5,451 nucleotides of DNA from an uncultured Clostridia bacterium (GCA_945949385.1 CAMFEL010000129.1:1-5451); one strand, 5' to 3'. Counted from the stretch's first letter, positions 1-5,015 are shown. The notes: generated from the letters alone by a model not told the origin. A program made the numbers and translations.

Positions 1-143
1 GTAAAACAGCTTCCGTCGTTAAGATCGGCAAAACCGAACTCGTTGGAGGCGCGGATACTTCTTGCCCAGCCGGCTACCGTCACGGTCTGCCCGCTGAAAG
101 ATTCCGCGTCCTTGTGGATCTGGGATATGAGAACTCTTTTCAA
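1..143 (-). CDS. asnS: Asparaginyl-tRNA synthetase, N-terminal fragment (cut by window edge)
   Basis: Class II aminoacyl-tRNA synthetase that charges tRNA-Asn with asparagine in the cytoplasm. Only the first 47 residues are in the window. They form the start of the OB-fold anticodon-binding domain: a short lead, then TVTVAGWARSIRAS and NEFGFADLNDGSCF, the pattern expected of AsnRS rather than of AspRS, whose equivalent stretch has a different LRD-type motif. The start chosen is TTG at 141-143, because an AAGGCGGTG ribosome binding site (149-157) sits 5 bases upstream and no in-frame ATG lies nearby. The leader is only about 26 bases from the predicted transcription start, so no T-box riboswitch fits. 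Identification is from recognised family pattern; the catalytic domain is outside the window. Confidence 0.88.
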   Translation of the reverse strand, partial: MKRVLISQIHKDAESFSGQTVTVAGWARSIRASNEFGFADLNDGSCF

Positions 144-175
144 GTTGTCACCGCCTTTTGAAAATTGATAAAACT

Positions 176-204
176 AATATATCACATCATGAACAAAATG
201 TCAA
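176..204 (-). promoter_or_regulatory. Consensus sigma-A promoter of asnS
   Basis: On the minus strand a perfect -35 TTGACA (199-204) is followed by a 17-base spacer and the -10 TATATT (176-181), ending about 33 bases before the TTG start. The -35 element and part of the spacer lie inside a repeat that recurs at 1760-1821; the -10 element lies just outside it. Confidence 0.75.
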
Positions 205-248
205 TGAAATCAATGGCTTGAACCAGAAATTATATTAGAATTGAAAAT
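187..248. repeat. Promoter-containing dispersed repeat, copy 1
   Basis: This 62-bp segment matches 1760-1821 at about 57 of 62 positions in the same orientation. It includes the asnS -35 element. Both copies run into AT-rich GAAAATT/GAAAATG repeats. The two copies bracket the XRE regulator gene. Confidence 0.8.
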
Positions 249-270
249 TGAAAATGGGAAAAGGGAAATG
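239..270. repeat. AT-rich GAAAATT/GAAAATG short repeats, copy 1
   Basis: A short run of units of the form GAATTGAAAATTGAAAATGGG, degenerating into AAAAGGGAAATG. It has the same makeup as the longer array at 1811-1870. No coding or structural role is apparent. Confidence 0.6.
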
Positions 271-361
271 ACATAAATACAAATTACCGATTTTCGGCAC
301 TTGCCGGAGACGGTTTCTTCGTTATATAATAAATGCCACCGTTTTTTTCATTAAAAGAGTG

Positions 362-389
362 GGCGGGTATCCCGTTTGAGATACCCGCC
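362..389 (-). terminator. Terminator-like hairpin after the XRE regulator gene
   Basis: A perfect 10-bp GC-rich stem, GGCGGGTATC pairing with GATACCCGCC around an 8-base loop, lies 15 bases beyond the regulator's stop codon. On the minus strand it is followed by CACTCTTTTAA, so the T-run is short and not immediate. It would separate the regulator from asnS transcription. Confidence 0.6.
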
Positions 390-404
390 GTAAAATGTGG
401 GGGA

Positions 405-1583
405 TTATTCAAGTGCATCAAGTCTTGCCTTGCAAGCTTTGTACCGCTCTTCACGGGTAAGAATATTGTCATCGTCGCTGATGACAGAATTATAGCAGTG
501 AAGGGGAAATTCCTTTATGCTTGCAAGCACTTCGGAATATGTTTTTTCACCGATCTCCCCGCTGTTCAGCTTTTCCTTTATTTCCGCATGAAGCTCGATT
601 CCGAGTTCTGTAAGTTCTTCGACAGAATTAAGCGCATCCTCGATTCTTCCGAGAGCGAGAAAGTCTCCGATCAGTCGGAAATATATCAATGACAAAAGAA
701 TTTTGGGATGATTTATGCAATCGGAAAGATCATCATAACCCTTATACGGCCAGTATTTTCCGAATAACCTGTCATATTCGTAGGCTGACTTCATTGCATC
801 GCGCCAAGCTTCGATCGCTTCTTCTTTTCGAACCTGACCGAAAACGGATATCTTTTGTGCCCGTGTGCACATTGACCAGGCACATTCCTGATAATTCCTT
901 ATTGCATTGATTTGTGCAAGCTTTTCCGCACTTTCAAAGTCATGTTTTTCTTCTGCAATATATAAGAGGGCGTTTGATTTCAGCGTTGCTCTTATCGGTA
1001 ATTCCATGGCAACACTTTCCGCTTTATCATATTCGCCTTTGATGCAGTAGTAACTCATTATGATCTCCCGGGCATAGTTAAGACGCGTCGGGTTGCGGTC
1101 TTGATTCTTCACGGCATTTGCCATTTTGAATCCCTTGGCCCACAGTTTTTCAAACTCATCGTCAGGTATTTCGAAAGCCTTTTGTTTTCTTCCGCGAAGA
1201 AGATAACAATACAGAAAATCTGCGCAGGTGAGTTTGTAATCATAATTGAGCGGATACTTTTTTAAGAATTCCTCAATAGCTCTGAAAGTTTTATAATTGC
1301 GATTCCGGTGACCGCTTTGCCAGGGCTCTGCGTTTATTCTATCCATCTCTTTTTTTAGCGCCTCAATATCTTCCTTTTCATTCGTCCCTGCACCGAGCAA
1401 GCAGTCTGCTGTTACACCGAGTAAGGTTGCAAGAGGCAGAAGCATTGAAACATCGGGGAAATATGCGTCGCATTCCCATTTGGAAACGGACTGAGCGGAG
1501 ACTCCCAGCGATTCGGCGAGATCGTACTGTGAAATATCAGCTTCGTTTCTCAGCATTTTCAGTCTCTGTCCGAAACTAAGCAT
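405..1583 (-). CDS. XRE-family transcriptional regulator with helical TPR-like C-terminal region
   Basis: Probable DNA-binding regulator of about 392 residues. Residues 4-61 form a Cro/C1-type helix-turn-helix domain: FGQRLKMLRNEA, then SQYDLAESLGVSAQSVSKWE with the recognition helix, then the usual closing stretch PDVSMLLPLATLLGVTADCLL. From about residue 70 to the end the protein is charged, helical and rich in Tyr and Trp, with spacing suggestive of degenerate TPR helices; this part probably senses a peptide, protein or other ligand, but its partner is unknown. An ATG at 1592 would add three residues, but AAAGGA abuts it directly and sits 9 bases before the ATG at 1583, so I chose 1583. 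It stands alone, with its own promoter and terminator. Autoregulation is common for this class but is not shown here. Confidence 0.88.
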   Translation of the reverse strand: MLSFGQRLKMLRNEADISQYDLAESLGVSAQSVSKWECDAYFPDVSMLLPLATLLGVTADCLLGAGTNEKEDIEALKKEMDRINAEPWQSGHRNRNYKTFRAIEEFLKKYPLNYDYKLTCADFLYCYLLRGRKQKAFEIPDDEFEKLWAKGFKMANAVKNQDRNPTRLNYAREIIMSYYCIKGEYDKAESVAMELPIRATLKSNALLYIAEEKHDFESAEKLAQINAIRNYQECAWSMCTRAQKISVFGQVRKEEAIEAWRDAMKSAYEYDRLFGKYWPYKGYDDLSDCINHPKILLSLIYFRLIGDFLALGRIEDALNSVEELTELGIELHAEIKEKLNSGEIGEKTYSEVLASIKEFPLHCYNSVISDDDNILTREERYKACKARLDALE

Positions 1584-1642
1584 TAAAATCATTCCTTTCG
1601 TATTTTGATTTGAAAAATACGCGGCCTCGTTTTTTCACACTT

Positions 1643-1671
1643 ATTCTATCGGGCAAATCAGTAAATGTAAA
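1643..1671 (-). promoter_or_regulatory. Promoter of the XRE regulator gene
   Basis: On the minus strand, -35 TTTACA (1666-1671), a 17-base spacer and -10 TAGAAT (1643-1648), ending about 60 bases before the ATG. The -35 hexamer and the next six bases repeat as TTTACA TTTACT, which could be part of an operator, although that is only suggestive. Confidence 0.7.
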
Positions 1672-1748
1672 CATAGCATTTGGCGAGTGGAAGAATATAT
1701 CTATTCTGACTGAAAAAGAAACCGCCCACGGCCGGAAAAGGGCTAAAT

Positions 1749-1777
1749 GATATACACTTTCATGAAGAAAATGTCAA
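1749..1777 (-). promoter_or_regulatory. Second possible promoter upstream of the XRE regulator, in repeat copy 2
   Basis: A perfect TTGACA (1772-1777), a 17-base spacer and TATATC (1749-1754) on the minus strand. Its -35 element and most of its spacer are homologous to the asnS promoter through the repeat. The -10 hexamer is weaker, matching 4 of 6 consensus bases. It points toward the regulator gene about 165 bases away. Confidence 0.5.
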
Positions 1778-1821
1778 TGAAATCAGCGGCTTGAACAAGA
1801 AATTATATTTGAATTGAAAAT
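1760..1821. repeat. Promoter-containing dispersed repeat, copy 2
   Basis: Direct-orientation partner of 187-248, with about five mismatches in 62 bases. It lies upstream of the regulator gene as copy 1 lies upstream of asnS, so the regulator sits between two copies of the same segment. Confidence 0.8.
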
Positions 1822-1870
1822 GGAAAATTGAAAATTGAAAATGGAAAATTGAAAATGGGAAAGTTGGAAA
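1811..1870. repeat. AT-rich GAAAATT/GAAAATG short tandem repeats, copy 2
   Basis: A run of about six degenerate 7- to 9-base units (TTGAAAAT, TGGAAAAT) continuing directly from repeat copy 2. It is longer than the matching run after copy 1. Such arrays of variable length are typical of slippage-prone intergenic DNA. Confidence 0.7.
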
Positions 1871-2002
1871 TTTAGAGTTATGTACTGTTTCGGAATACGG
1901 CAAGAATGCCCGAAGCTTATCGGTTGTTTGCTGTTGCCAAGCTTACAATCTTTTTCATGTATTTCTTTCAATATGATTAGAAATGATTGATTCTTTAACG
2001 AA

Positions 2003-2080
2003 TTACAGATACTTAACCAATTCAATAATATCAACGGAGAATTCCATAGAGAGGTCTCTAAATCTGGATTCGGATTTCAT
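2003..2080 (-). pseudogene. Broken four-helix-bundle (23S rRNA intervening-sequence type) protein gene
   Basis: An ATG at 2078-2080 preceded by GAGGTG opens a frame of 25 residues, MKSESRFRDLSMEFSVDIIE followed by LVKYL, then TAA. This is the characteristic first helix of the four-helix-bundle family (intervening-sequence or S23-type proteins, normally about 115-130 residues, function uncertain). In the same frame after the stop, FVKESIISNHIER still resembles the family's second helix, after which a TGA (1955-1957) follows and recognisable similarity ends. The most likely history is a nonsense change plus loss of the rest, where AT-rich repeats now stand. A genuine 25-residue peptide is possible but less likely. 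Its promoter and ribosome binding site look intact. Confidence 0.65.
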
Positions 2081-2100
2081 ACACACCTCACTTTTTTGAA

Positions 2101-2129
2101 ATTATATCACAAGTTTGGTTTATTTTCAA
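2101..2129 (-). promoter_or_regulatory. Strong promoter of the broken four-helix-bundle gene
   Basis: On the minus strand, -35 TTGAAA (2124-2129), a 17-base spacer and a perfect -10 TATAAT (2101-2106), which also carries an extended -10 TG one base upstream. It ends about 20 bases before the ATG. With the gene broken, transcripts would run on toward the regulator gene. Confidence 0.75.
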
Positions 2130-2130
2130 A

Positions 2131-2261
2131 TAAGTGATAAGTGATGCCGCTGCGCTGTGATAAGTGATGCGATGCGTTCTGCGCACGCGCCGAAGGCGTG
2201 CATCACAGGCGAAGCCGCACACGCACGCAGTGCGCATCACGTTCCGCAAGGAACGCATCAC
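2131..2261. repeat. Modular mini-hairpin array punctuated by CATCAC
   Basis: Left part: AAGTGATAAGTGATG with GTGATG at 2141-2146 and 2164-2169. Right part: CATCAC at 2201-2206, 2235-2240 and 2256-2261. Between these lie small perfect hairpins: GCACGC/GCGTGC (2183-2201), GGC-gaa-GCC (2208-2216), GCAC-gca-GTGC (2223-2233) and GTTCC-gcaa-GGAAC (2241-2254). As GTGATG is the complement of CATCAC, the whole is also loosely palindromic. Non-coding on both strands as far as I can see. Confidence 0.65.
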
Positions 2262-2263
2262 TC

Positions 2264-2304
2264 AAAAAAGTCTCTTTTGTCCGGGAGACAAAAGAGACTT
2301 TTTT
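2264..2304 (-). terminator. Terminator of the tRNA operon (bidirectional)
   Basis: A perfect 18-bp stem, AAAAAAGTCTCTTTTGTC pairing with its complement around the 5-base loop CGGGA. It begins two bases beyond the CCA end of tRNA-His on the minus strand. Flanking A- and T-runs make it functional in both directions. Confidence 0.9.
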
Positions 2305-2306
2305 GT

Positions 2307-2384
2307 TGGGGTGAGTGATGGGGGTCGAACCCACGGCCTTCAGGGCCACAACCTGACGCTCTAACCAACTGAGCTACACCCACC
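2307..2384 (-). tRNA. tRNA-His (anticodon GTG)
   Basis: Acceptor arms GTGGGTG and CACTCAC pair with one G-T. The anticodon stem TCAGG/CCTGA holds the loop TTGTGGC, giving anticodon GTG. The T-arm is GTGGG-TTCGACC-CCCAT. A G at position -1 (base 2384) faces the discriminator C, the identity element of bacterial tRNA-His. CCA is encoded (2307-2309). It is the last tRNA of the operon. Confidence 0.95.
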
Positions 2385-2387
2385 ATA

Positions 2388-2464
2388 TGGCGTGCCTTGG
2401 GGGATTCGAACCCTCGACCTACTGCTTAGAAGGCAGTTGCTCTATCCGGCTGAGCTAAAGGCAC
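2388..2464 (-). tRNA. tRNA-Arg (anticodon TCT)
   Basis: Acceptor arms GTGCCTT/AAGGCAC pair perfectly. Anticodon stem ACTGC/GCAGT with loop CTTCTAA gives anticodon TCT, reading AGA and AGG. CCA is encoded (2388-2390). The T-stem GAGGG/CCCCC has one A-C mismatch (bases 2414 and 2400), where a pairing CCCTC would be expected. Confidence 0.93.
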
Positions 2465-2483
2465 ATACGGTAAAATTAAATTA

Positions 2484-2507
2484 AATAAATCCCTTTCGGG
2501 ATTTATT
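2484..2507 (-). terminator. Hairpin between tRNA-Gly and tRNA-Arg, possible attenuator
   Basis: AATAAATCCC pairs with GGGATTTATT; on the minus strand the loop is GAAA, a stable GNRA tetraloop, and the downstream sequence is AT-rich (TTAATTTAATTTTA). It could be a partial terminator, lowering Arg and His relative to Gly, or a processing signal. Confidence 0.5.
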
Positions 2508-2528
2508 GCGGAACGCTTTGCGCTCCTG

Positions 2529-2602
2529 TGGAGCGGGTGATGGGAATCGAACCCACGTAGCCAGCTTGGAAGGCTGGAACTCTACCATTGAGTTACACCC
2601 GC
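2529..2602 (-). tRNA. tRNA-Gly (anticodon TCC)
   Basis: Acceptor arms GCGGGTG/CACCCGC, anticodon stem CCAGC/GCTGG with loop CTTCCAA giving anticodon TCC, T-arm GTGGG-TTCGATT-CCCAT, discriminator T and an encoded CCA (2529-2531). It is 74 bases long, normal for tRNA-Gly, and is first in the operon. Its 3' end GCTCC can pair with a following GGAGC, which may matter for 3' processing. Confidence 0.95.
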
Positions 2603-2621
2603 ATGTTTCGTCAGCTTTAAT

Positions 2622-2650
2622 ATGTTATCATAGGACAGGGAAAATGTCAA
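2622..2650 (-). promoter_or_regulatory. Promoter of the tRNA operon
   Basis: Minus-strand -35 TTGACA (2645-2650), 17-base spacer, -10 TAACAT (2622-2627), ending about 20 bases before tRNA-Gly. An inverted repeat (2633-2644 with 2664-2675) overlaps the spacer and brackets the -35 box. Confidence 0.75.
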
Positions 2651-2676
2651 TACTTTTTTGAAATTTTTCCTGTCCC

Positions 2677-2832
2677 ATAAAGTCGGATAAGGTTATACAG
2701 GTGTTTATGCGGTGAGGAGCGCAGAGAAAGGCTTCCGGCGGGCGGGGCGTGAGGCGGGAAAAAGCGGGAAGTGTGTTAAGAGTATAAGGGCACAGGGTAT
2801 GGAGCGCGGGGATATTATTTACAGAAAATTTA
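2677..2832. other. Intergenic DNA with nothing recognised
   Basis: Between the divergent tRNA and DUF5685 transcription units. The first half is G-rich on the plus strand (many GGCGGG/GGCGGGA words), the second half AT-rich. I see no convincing gene, RNA fold or repeat here. A plus-strand frame runs through it but has no ribosome binding site or family resemblance. Confidence 0.5.
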
Positions 2833-2880
2833 TTGTATTTTCCTCTTTTCCGTTGTATCATATAGTCGTATATTTATATA
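2833..2880 (+). promoter_or_regulatory. Likely promoter region of the DUF5685 operon
   Basis: Two overlapping candidates: TTGTAT (2833-2838), 17-base spacer, TATCAT (2856-2861); and TTGTAT (2853-2858), 16-base spacer, TATATA (2875-2880). Neither is perfect. Either leaves a leader of roughly 75-95 bases, with a small GCAAG-acg-CTTGC hairpin just upstream of the ribosome binding site. Confidence 0.45.
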
Positions 2881-2960
2881 GTGTTCTGTTTTGCGAATTT
2901 CTCGCGGCGTGTGTGCGGATTTGCAAGACGCTTGCAGGAGTATAAAGAGGGGGTGCGAGG

Positions 2961-3830
2961 GTGTTCGGCTATGTGCGGCCTTATGTTCCCGACATGAGAG
3001 TCCGGGAAAACGAAATGTACCGCGCCATGTACTGCGGGCTTTGCCGCTCTATGGGCAAATGCACCGGCTGTGCGTCACGCCTTACCTTAAGCTATGATTT
3101 TGTTTTTCTCGCGGCGGTGCGGACTGCGCTTGAGGGCTGTCCCGTAAAGCTCACCCTGCGGCGCTGCGGTGTTCATCCTCTGAAAAAACGCCCGTCCGTG
3201 GAACGCAATTCGGCACTGTCGTACAGCGCCGCCTGTGCCGCGGTATTGAACCGGGCAAAGCTTTTGGACGATATAAATGACAGCCGAGGTCTGAAAAAGC
3301 TGTCGCGGCGTCTGCTTATGCCGGAGGCAAATCACGCAGAAAAGCTGGCTATGCGTTTCGGCGTCTGCCGCGGCGGGGTTTATGAGTCTCTGACTGCTCT
3401 GTCGGAATTGGAAAAACAGGGCTGTCCCTCGGCTGACACGGTAGCTGAGGTTTTCGGAGAGCTTTTGGGGAATGTGTTTTCCTACGGTCTTGAGGGCGCG
3501 TCGGCACGCATTGCAAAGGCTGTGGGTATGGGCGTGGGAAAATTCATTTACATTGCCGATGCCATTGAGGACAGAGAAAAGGATCTTGCAAGCGGAAACT
3601 ACAATCCCTTTAATCTGTCGCCCGCGTCCGACGAGGCTCTCAGCTCCGCCGTTCGGCTGGAGCTTGGCAGTGCGGCGGCAGCCGCAGAGCTTATTGATTT
3701 TTCTGCCTGTCCCGAAATCGGAGAGATAATCAGAAATATTCTGTACGAAGGCATGCCGAAGCGTGCCGATGATATTATAGACAAATGCAAAAATAAAAAG
3801 AAAGGCATGCATAATGACCGATCCTTATAA
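2961..3830 (+). CDS. DUF5685 family protein with N-terminal Cys cluster and two Asp-rich motifs
   Basis: A 289-residue, mostly helical cytoplasmic protein of a clostridial family without assigned function. The N-terminus (MFGYVRPYVP, then a block ending YCGLC) is the family hallmark and fixes the GTG start; AAGAGGGGG lies 7 bases upstream. Visible elements: paired cysteines C25/C28 and C34/C37, further C60 and C69, the block PLKKRP near 73-78, an Asp-rich LLDDINDSRG at 101-110, and D200xxxD204xxxD208 followed by GNYNP at 212-216. The two Asp motifs and their spacing recall the metal-diphosphate-binding motifs of squalene/phytoene synthases. That resemblance is inference, and no catalytic activity is known to me. 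There is no signal peptide or membrane segment. Its last 17 bases overlap the J-domain gene, implying translational coupling. It is the first gene of a three-gene operon. Confidence 0.88.
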   Translation: MFGYVRPYVPDMRVRENEMYRAMYCGLCRSMGKCTGCASRLTLSYDFVFLAAVRTALEGCPVKLTLRRCGVHPLKKRPSVERNSALSYSAACAAVLNRAKLLDDINDSRGLKKLSRRLLMPEANHAEKLAMRFGVCRGGVYESLTALSELEKQGCPSADTVAEVFGELLGNVFSYGLEGASARIAKAVGMGVGKFIYIADAIEDREKDLASGNYNPFNLSPASDEALSSAVRLELGSAAAAAELIDFSACPEIGEIIRNILYEGMPKRADDIIDKCKNKKKGMHNDRSL

Positions 3831-4419
3831 GGTACTGGGTATTTCTCCCAACGCTACCGACGACGAGGTTAAAAAGGCATACAGAGAGCTTGCGAGAAAA
3901 TACCATCCCGACAATTACAGAGACTCTGACCTTGCCGACCTCGCCGGAGAAAAAATGAAAGAGATAAACGAGGCGTACGAGACTATTCAGGCTCAGCGCA
4001 GCGGCAAGAAGCGTGGAAAGACAAATTTCGGCGGCGGCACAAGCACCGACCCGCGGTTTGCCGACATTCGCAGTCTCATAAATCAGCGCAGGTACTCCGA
4101 GGCGGAAATGAGGCTGGTTTCCATGTCCAACGCTGACAGGGGCGCCGAGTGGAACTTTCTAAAGGCGTGTGTGCTGGCGCAGAGAGGACATTTCTTTGAC
4201 GCGCAGAAGTATATCGAGACCGCCTGCTATCTCGATCCGGACAACGGTGAGTATCAGAATATGCGCGCTCAGATGAATGCCAGAGCCGGCGGCTACGGAA
4301 GCGGCTACAACACGGCGTACAACACCACAAATTGTGACATATGCACCGTGTGTCAGACGCTTTGGTGCAGGGACTGTTGCTGCGAGTGTATGGGCGGCGA
4401 CCTGATACGGTGCTGCTGA
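3814..4419 (+). CDS. J-domain protein with TPR-like middle and Cys-rich tail
   Basis: A 201-residue type III-like Hsp40 co-chaperone, expected to stimulate DnaK ATPase and direct it to a specific client. Residues 3-62 are a J-domain (PYKVLGISPNAT at the start, HPD at 31-33, then NEAYETI). A Gly-rich linker (63-80) leads to a helical segment (81-155) with a TPR-like unit around 110-147. The C-terminus, after a Gly/Tyr-rich stretch, has ten cysteines in the last 28 residues (174, 177, 180, 185, 188, 189, 190, 192, 200, 201), including CCCEC and a final CC. It lacks the substrate-binding domains of canonical DnaJ (about 375 residues), so it is not the housekeeping dnaJ. The tail suggests metal binding or a membrane-lipidation or thiol role, unproven. 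AAAGG lies 8 bases before the ATG, inside the upstream gene. Confidence 0.92.
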   Translation: MTDPYKVLGISPNATDDEVKKAYRELARKYHPDNYRDSDLADLAGEKMKEINEAYETIQAQRSGKKRGKTNFGGGTSTDPRFADIRSLINQRRYSEAEMRLVSMSNADRGAEWNFLKACVLAQRGHFFDAQKYIETACYLDPDNGEYQNMRAQMNARAGGYGSGYNTAYNTTNCDICTVCQTLWCRDCCCECMGGDLIRCC

Positions 4420-4432
4420 GGGGGCGGTTGCC

Positions 4433-4972
4433 ATGAAAAACGGAAAGAGAGATTCCGGCACAAAGAGCGCCCTGCGGCTTTGCGCTGCGGCGATGATCTG
4501 TGCGCTCAGTTTTGCGCTTATGTATATCGGGACGCTGACCGGTGTGGGAGACCTGTGCGCCGCCGTTTTGGGTGCGCTGGGCACGGCATTTGCCGTTATA
4601 GAGCTTAGAGGTGCCTGGCCGTGGATTATTGCGGCGGCTTGCTCCGTGCTGTGTCTGCTTCTTTTGCCTGACAAGTTTGCAGCTCTGGAGTATATAATGC
4701 TTGGCGGTGTATACCCCATAATCAAGTCATATGCGGAGAGACTGCCGAAGATAGCGGCATGGGCGGTGAAATTTGCATATTTCAACCTGATGCTCACAGG
4801 ATGTTTGGCAATTGCAAAATTTGTTCTGCTTATAGACGAAAGCTGGGTTGGCTTCAACGTATTGGTATATGCTTTGTCAAATGCTGCTTTTCTTATAGTT
4901 GATATATCTCTGACAGTGCTAATATCCGCATACATAACCCGCCTGCGGCACAGGCTGAAGTTAAAGTTTTAG
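4433..4972 (+). CDS. Polytopic membrane protein, ECF S-component-like (function unknown)
   Basis: A 179-residue hydrophobic protein with five or six predicted membrane segments, roughly at 13-35, 38-57, 62-79, 83-97, 107-133 and 143-167. It has a basic N-terminus (MKNGKRDSGTKS) and a basic C-terminal tail (TRLRHRLKLKF), both of which should be cytoplasmic if the count is six. The pattern of a short loop ending LLLLPDK and then a segment ending in YPIIKSYAERL is one I associate with uncharacterised clostridial membrane proteins of S-component-like size, but this is recognition from memory, not proof. There is no ATPase or energy-coupling subunit in the window. The ATG lies 13 bases after the J-domain stop behind a GGGGGCGG ribosome binding site, so it is the third gene of the operon. 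A role as membrane partner of the two upstream products is inferred from position only. Confidence 0.8.
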   Translation: MKNGKRDSGTKSALRLCAAAMICALSFALMYIGTLTGVGDLCAAVLGALGTAFAVIELRGAWPWIIAAACSVLCLLLLPDKFAALEYIMLGGVYPIIKSYAERLPKIAAWAVKFAYFNLMLTGCLAIAKFVLLIDESWVGFNVLVYALSNAAFLIVDISLTVLISAYITRLRHRLKLKF

Positions 4973-4973
4973 A

Positions 4974-5009
4974 CAAGCGCATAATATTAGAGCGTTGCAA
5001 TTGTTTTTT
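4974..5009 (+). terminator. Weak candidate terminator of the DUF5685 operon
   Basis: Just after the stop codon, CAAGCGC can pair with GCGTTG (one bulged G), followed seven bases later by a run of six T (5004-5009). The stem is short; the stronger hairpin at 5168-5193 may be the real end of the transcript. Confidence 0.35.
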
Positions 5010-5015
5010 GATATG

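Noticed and set aside
144..284. T-box riboswitch controlling asnS
   Set aside because: The consensus promoter lies so close to the start codon that the leader is about 26 bases, too short for a T-box.
333..692. Plus-strand open frame opposite the XRE regulator
   Set aside because: It lies antisense to the regulator's C-terminal end, has no ribosome binding site and shows no family pattern.
1783..2034. Minus-strand open frame of 83 codons over the AT-rich repeats
   Set aside because: Its C-terminal half is only translated GAAAAT repeats and its start lies in a different frame from the recognisable four-helix-bundle fragment.
2164..2364. Plus-strand open frame across the hairpin array, terminator and tRNA-His
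   Set aside because: It runs through a terminator and antisense to a tRNA, so it cannot be a gene.
2712..2945. Plus-strand open frame of 77 codons before the DUF5685 gene
   Set aside because: There is no ribosome binding site, its composition changes abruptly from Arg/Gly-rich to hydrophobic, and it covers the likely promoter.
2891..3097. Plus-strand frame overlapping the start of the DUF5685 gene
   Set aside because: It is out of frame with the strongly family-like N-terminus at 2961 and has no ribosome binding site.
3087..3812. Long minus-strand frame opposite the DUF5685 gene
   Set aside because: It is a shadow of the opposite strand's codon usage; the plus-strand product has clear family motifs and operon spacing.
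3814..4419. Calling this gene the housekeeping dnaJ
   Set aside because: It lacks the Gly/Phe region, the CxxCxGxG zinc repeats and the C-terminal substrate-binding domains, and is about half the usual length.
4159..4935. Long minus-strand frame opposite the J-domain and membrane protein genes
   Set aside because: It spans two well-supported genes and their junction and has no recognisable domain.
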